NCBI GenBank assembly: GCA_937975765.1
Contig: CALJUR010000008.1
Coordinates: forward strand, 62,001 to 126,000
DNA: 64,000 nt
Direction of reading: 5' to 3'
Source: an uncultured Myxococcales bacterium
Lineage (GTDB): Bacteria > Myxococcota_A > UBA9042 > DTJE01
Numbering within the stretch: position 1 is the stretch's first letter; each line of letters starts with the position of its first letter. The notes under the pieces are model-generated. The model did no database searches and had not been told where the DNA came from. It was given only the letters and a program-made list of their open reading frames with translations. This document shows, in pieces, positions 60,074 through 64,000 of this stretch. Position numbers and translations under genes: made by a program.

Positions 60074-61702
60074 TTGTCGACAGGCCCCGACATCCCCGCG
60101 CAGCCCGCCCCGCGCCCGTCCGCGTCGTCGTCCCGGCGGTCGTTCCTGAAGTCCACCCTGGTGACCAGCGTGCTGACCGTCCTGTCCCGGGTCGTGGGGC
60201 TGGTGCGCGAACAGGTCCGCGGGTACTTCCTGGGCACCGGCATGGAGTCGGACGCCTTCGGCATCGCGGCCACGATCCCCAACATGCTGCGTCGCCTGTT
60301 CGCGGAAGGGGCGATGACGGCGGCCTTCGTGCCCGTCTTCTCGGGGCTGCGCGCGGAAGAGGACCGCGAGCGCCTGGGGCGCTTCTTCCAGGGCTTCATG
60401 ACCCTGTTCACGCTGCTGATGCTGGCCGTCACGCTGCTGGGCATCCTGCTGGCGCGCCCGCTGGTGGAGGTGCTGTTCGGCGGGCAGTTCGGCGACGTGC
60501 CGGGCAAGGTCGCGCTGACGGTCGGGCTGACCCGCGTGATGTTCCCGTTCCTGTTCCTGGTGTCCATCGCGGCCATCGTCCAGGCGACGCTGAACTCGTT
60601 CCACATCTTCGGGCCGTCGGCCTTCACGCCGGTGCTGCTGAGCGCCACCAACATCCTGGTCGTCGTGTGGTTCCACGACCGGTTCGAGAACGCGGCCTGG
60701 GCGCTGGCCGTGGGCTTCCTGGCGGGCGGCGTGCTGCAGACGGCGTTCCAGATCCCGTTCCTGCGCCGCAAGGGACTGAAGTTCCGTCCGACCCTGGCGG
60801 GGCTGAAGGACCCGGCGGTGTGGCAGGTGGCGCGGATCTTCCTGCCGGGCGTGTTCTCGGCGGGGATCTACCAGATCAACGTGACCATCGCGCAGGTGAT
60901 CGCGGCGGGGCTGGACGAGGGCTCCGTCGCGTCGCTGCAGTACTCGCTGCGGCTGCAGGAACTGGTGCTGGGCGTGTTCGCGGTGTCGGTGGCGACCGTG
61001 CTGCTGCCGACGCTGTCCGAGCAGGTGCACCGGAAGGAATGGCCGGAGGTGAAGGAGACGCTGCGGTTCTCGATCGGGCTGCTGGCGTTCATCACGATCC
61101 CGGCCACCGCCGGACTGGTGCTGCTGGCCACGCCCATCGTGCGCGTGCTGTACCAGTACGGGCGGTTCGACGCGAACTCGACGGACATGACCGTCTGGGC
61201 CCTGTACTTCCACACCGCCGGCATCTTCTTCATCGCGATGCAGCGCAACGTCGTGCAGGTGTTCTACGCGATGAAGGACCTGAAGACGCCGACCGTCATC
61301 GCGGCGGTCGTGATGGTCGTGCATGCGGGCCTGTGCTGGGGTCTTGCCGGGCCGCTGGACATGCAGCAGGGAGGCATCGCCGCGGCGGGGTCGCTGTCGG
61401 CCGTCCTGAACGTGGCGCTGCTGTACGGGGTGCTGCGGCGGAGGATCGGGCTGCTGGGGACGCGGGCGCTGGTGCGGTCGCTGGCGCGGACGACGGGCGC
61501 CACGGCGGCCATGGCAGTGGTCGCGGCGGCGCCGGTGGCCCTGGGCGTGTTCGACGGCCTTCGCGGAGGGGCCCTGGCGCTGCGGCTGATCCCGGTCATC
61601 CTCGCGGCCGTCGCGGCTTACATTGTCGCGGCGCGCCTGCTGCGGTGCGAGGAACTGGACGAGTTCGTGCGGTTGCTGCGGCGGCGGATCAGGCGCGCGT
61701 GA
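60074..61702 (+). CDS. murJ: Lipid II flippase MurJ
   Basis: 542 residues from a TTG start at 60074 (AGGGA eight bases upstream; an ATG is not available nearby). A 14-helix MOP-superfamily protein that moves lipid II across the inner membrane. Signatures: SVLTVLSRVVGLVREQ, DAFGIAATIPNMLRRLFAEGAMTAAFVPVF, QINVTIAQVIAA, GSVASLQYSLRLQELVLGVF and LYQYGRFDANSTDM. The Ser-rich 24-residue N-terminal extension before the first helix is somewhat long. It sits with mazG and before a convergent surface protein. Confidence 0.95.
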   Translation: MSTGPDIPAQPAPRPSASSSRRSFLKSTLVTSVLTVLSRVVGLVREQVRGYFLGTGMESDAFGIAATIPNMLRRLFAEGAMTAAFVPVFSGLRAEEDRERLGRFFQGFMTLFTLLMLAVTLLGILLARPLVEVLFGGQFGDVPGKVALTVGLTRVMFPFLFLVSIAAIVQATLNSFHIFGPSAFTPVLLSATNILVVVWFHDRFENAAWALAVGFLAGGVLQTAFQIPFLRRKGLKFRPTLAGLKDPAVWQVARIFLPGVFSAGIYQINVTIAQVIAAGLDEGSVASLQYSLRLQELVLGVFAVSVATVLLPTLSEQVHRKEWPEVKETLRFSIGLLAFITIPATAGLVLLATPIVRVLYQYGRFDANSTDMTVWALYFHTAGIFFIAMQRNVVQVFYAMKDLKTPTVIAAVVMVVHAGLCWGLAGPLDMQQGGIAAAGSLSAVLNVALLYGVLRRRIGLLGTRALVRSLARTTGATAAMAVVAAAPVALGVFDGLRGGALALRLIPVILAAVAAYIVAARLLRCEELDEFVRLLRRRIRRA

Positions 61703-61723
61703 CGGACCCCGGGTCGCGTCCCG

Positions 61724-64000
61724 TCACGGGCACGCCGTCGAGTGGCTGCCCAGGCCGTCGAACGTGTCCTTTGCGGAACCGTCCCACTGCACCGACGGGT
61801 CGAAGGCGTCGCTGCCGTCCGGGTCGCCGAAGACGACGCCGCACTTGCGCCTCAGGGTGTGGTCCCCCGTGTACGTCGGGGCGCCCGACACCCCCCAGCC
61901 GGTTCCGGGGTCGAAGCCGACCTGCCCGAAGACGTCCACGACCATCCCGTTGCAGGCCAGCGTCACCGCGTCGTCGCCGTTGAAGTTGACGACGGAGGAC
62001 GCCTTGGTGGTGGCGTTCTGGCATCTCGACGTGACGTCCGCGGAGGCCTGGGAGTTGCACAGCACCCAGGTCGCGCCCGGGGCCAGCGTGCCCGAGTCCG
62101 CCAGGGGCGTCGTGGCCGTGGCGGTCGCGCTGCCGTTCGCATACAGCGTCAGGGAGCAGGACGACAGATCGATCGGGTCCGCCGATCCGTTGTAGACCTC
62201 GATGGCCTTGTTGAAGCTGCTGCCCTCGACATACTCGCTGATGAACACGCCGCCGGACGGGGCTTCCGTCACGGATACGGGCAGGTCCAGCGTCGAGGTG
62301 CCCAGCATGGCGGTGACGGTGGCATCGCCCGCGGCATCGCCGTGGACCGTCACGACGGCCTGGAACGACCGGGGCGCCAGCGGTACCGACAGGGGCACGG
62401 AGGCGACGCCGGACGGGTCCACGGCCAGGTCGATCGCGAGCGCCGCGGTACCGAAGTTCGGGATGTCCGTCGTCAGCGTCCAGTTCCCGTCCTTTCCCGC
62501 CTGAAGGTCCAGGGAGGCCGGCACGCCGGACGCCAGCACCGGCGTTTCGGCGGGTCCCACCACGCGCACGTCGGCCGTCAGGGTGGTCGTGTCCAGTTGC
62601 GCGGTCAGGGTCACCGCGACCGGGTCCGCCGCCTTGGCCACCACCGGCACCTCGGCCTCCATCGCCCCCGCCGGGACCACCACGGCCCCGCCGTCCGGAA
62701 GGTCCAGCCGGTCCGGCGCCGAGGAGGCCACCTGCACGGTCACGTCCTGGCCCACCGACCGGGCCAGGCGAACCTTCAGCACCGGCACCGTCGCGCCGGT
62801 CTCGCCCTCCAGGGCGAAGGCCTCGGCAGGACCGAAGGAGGCCAGTTCCGGCACGATGTCGGCCCGCGCCAGGTCGTTCTCGTCGCGCGGCTCCAGCTTG
62901 CTGTCGTTGCTGGCGTATCGCAGCACCCCGGAGATGGACGTGAACCGGTCCCCCAACAGCGGGAACGGTGTCGCCAGGTGCAGGAAGTCGTCGATGCGCA
63001 GGCCGCCCGTCACGACGAACTCGTTGATCGGCGCCTTGTCGCCGGCCCCGACGGCCGGCGCCACGTCGGTCACGGTCACGTCCATCACCTGGACCAGCGA
63101 GCCCTCCAGGGCGGCCGCGCGGGACCCTCCGGTGGCCACGTCGGCAGGCAGGGCCACGACCGGGACCAGCGCCTCGTTCCCGGAGGACAGGATCGACAGG
63201 TAGGACACGTTCGACAACTGGACCTGGCCGTAGTACATCGTCACGGTCCCGTCCACGTCGATCCGGTCCCCGACCGCCGGAACCGGCGTGCCGCTGGGAC
63301 GGTAGATGTACAGGCCGCCGTTGTCCGTCCCGGCGTACCCGGGACCGGTCGGCGGGTGCTGCACGAAGAAGCCCTGCGGCACGCCCGCGTTCGACCCGTA
63401 CCCGGTGACCTGCACGCCCTGCAGGCGAACGGTGCTGCCCGCGCCGATCGTGCCCGACTTCACCTGGTAGATGGTGCCGGGGCAGGACATCGTGCCGGGA
63501 TTCGCCAGGTCGGGGCAGGGGTCGCACCCGTCGCCCTTCCCGTCCTTGTCGCGGTCCGATCCGTCGTCCGGGAAGGTGGGGCACAGGTCCTGGGCGTCCG
63601 GGATCAGGTCGCCGTCCAGGTCGTCGCCCGCGTAGATGCGGCAGGCCGTCGTCCCGTCGTCCATCGGGCAGGGGTCGCAGGCGTCGCCGATCCCGTCGCC
63701 ATCCCAGTCGGGCTGGCCCGGGCCGTCCAGCGGGCGCACCGGGTCGAACATCGACGGGCACAGGTCCGACTCGTCCGCGATGCCGTCGCCGTCCATGTCG
63801 CCGGTCTTCGGGATGCCGTCGTACTGGCCCGGCCGGAACGGGATGCACGAGGGCTCGCCGTCCGGGATCCCGCAGAAGAACAGCCCGTACCCGCCCGACG
63901 CCTGCAGGGTCGCCAGGGTGGACCCGGTCTCGCGCTGGACGCAGGCGCGCTTGGCCACCTGGCAGACGTCCAGGGATTCGCAGCCCGGGTCGTTCGCGGT
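61724..64000 (-). CDS. Large surface protein with thrombospondin type 3 repeats and lamin-tail domain (5' end outside window)
   Basis: About 758 residues are visible, and the frame stays open to the window edge, so the start is missing. In order: several Asp-rich Ca-binding TSP3-like repeats (DMDGDGIADESDLCP, DWDGDGIGDACDPCP, DLDGDLIPDAQDLCP, DKDGKGDGCDPCP), a roughly 150-residue OB-like domain as in secreted nucleases (VRLQGVQVTGYGS..GFFVQ), Calx-beta-like strands, then a lamin-tail domain (VFISEYVEGSSFNKAIEVYNGS...WVLCNSQA) and a Cys pair at the end. A large extracellular protein; the domain mix resembles NucH/ExeM nucleases but the nuclease core is not seen. Confidence 0.88.
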   Translation of the reverse strand, partial: TANDPGCESLDVCQVAKRACVQRETGSTLATLQASGGYGLFFCGIPDGEPSCIPFRPGQYDGIPKTGDMDGDGIADESDLCPSMFDPVRPLDGPGQPDWDGDGIGDACDPCPMDDGTTACRIYAGDDLDGDLIPDAQDLCPTFPDDGSDRDKDGKGDGCDPCPDLANPGTMSCPGTIYQVKSGTIGAGSTVRLQGVQVTGYGSNAGVPQGFFVQHPPTGPGYAGTDNGGLYIYRPSGTPVPAVGDRIDVDGTVTMYYGQVQLSNVSYLSILSSGNEALVPVVALPADVATGGSRAAALEGSLVQVMDVTVTDVAPAVGAGDKAPINEFVVTGGLRIDDFLHLATPFPLLGDRFTSISGVLRYASNDSKLEPRDENDLARADIVPELASFGPAEAFALEGETGATVPVLKVRLARSVGQDVTVQVASSAPDRLDLPDGGAVVVPAGAMEAEVPVVAKAADPVAVTLTAQLDTTTLTADVRVVGPAETPVLASGVPASLDLQAGKDGNWTLTTDIPNFGTAALAIDLAVDPSGVASVPLSVPLAPRSFQAVVTVHGDAAGDATVTAMLGTSTLDLPVSVTEAPSGGVFISEYVEGSSFNKAIEVYNGSADPIDLSSCSLTLYANGSATATATTPLADSGTLAPGATWVLCNSQASADVTSRCQNATTKASSVVNFNGDDAVTLACNGMVVDVFGQVGFDPGTGWGVSGAPTYTGDHTLRRKCGVVFGDPDGSDAFDPSVQWDGSAKDTFDGLGSHSTACP

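Overview
The window is high-GC bacterial DNA (Leu codons almost all CTG/CTC, third positions almost all G/C). It is densely packed, with many 1-14 bp gene overlaps. Several protein types point to Myxococcota or a close deltaproteobacterial relative: a MopE-like lipoprotein with seven Cys/Asp metal-binding repeats, Cys-rich lipoproteins, a matrixin-like protease ending in a MYXO-CTERM-like tail, a thrombospondin-type-3/lamin-tail surface protein, a DUF4476 protein, and a NarL-type sensor kinase fused to its receiver. This assignment rests on protein type, not on a marker gene. I see no tRNA, rRNA, CRISPR array, prophage or intact insertion sequence.

Layout. 1-9.9 kb: a WYL regulator (cut by the left edge), an envelope operon leading into glmS and a UvrD/PcrA helicase, a short palindromic repeat island, a possible inactive NlpC/P60-like protein, a lytic transglycosylase, a coiled-coil membrane protein and cutA. 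9.9-17.7 kb: a DMT exporter, four GT4 glycosyltransferases in one overlapping leftward block, then a divergent GT2 glycosyltransferase coupled to a nucleotidyltransferase-like gene; together these look like a surface-glycan locus. 17.7-24.2 kb: DUF4476, queA-tgt (queuosine), apbE and the MopE-like lipoprotein. 24.3-28.4 kb: one 1373-residue protein joining topoisomerase III to RecQ helicase. 28.6-36.1 kb: a methyltransferase, a repeat-bearing Cys-rich lipoprotein, a BaiN-type flavoprotein, a 461-bp non-coding stretch with strong hairpins, ferritin, a pilin, an OmpA protein and the protease with its partner. 36.1-42 kb: epmA and efp, a compositionally odd secreted protein, secA. 42-50.5 kb: hybrid kinase, phosphatase, ferredoxin, lipoprotein, GPH symporter and a catalytically degenerate GH5 protein. 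50.5-64 kb: an intact GH5 lipoprotein, a lipoate-ligase-like protein, MaoC hydratase, nadA, a PHA-granule-type protein, lysine 2,3-aminomutase, a CBM9-like lipoprotein, mazG, murJ and a large surface protein cut by the right edge.

How they fit together. EF-P and its lysylase EpmA are adjacent, and a lysine 2,3-aminomutase that could supply beta-lysine lies about 19 kb away. queA-tgt make queuosine tRNA. The RecQ-Top3 polypeptide carries the two core activities of a dissolvasome. glmS, murJ and the lytic transglycosylase serve the cell wall, and the glycosyltransferase block decorates the surface.

Regulation. Several intergenic regions carry readable sigma-70-like promoters of the type TTGMC(n)-N17/18-TAtcCT/TAnnAT. 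In four genes without a Shine-Dalgarno (WYL regulator, BaiN, phosphatase, nadA) the -10 hexamer ends exactly six bases before the start codon, which predicts leaderless mRNAs. Where start codons are stated below, they were chosen from Shine-Dalgarno position, coupling overlaps and signal peptides.
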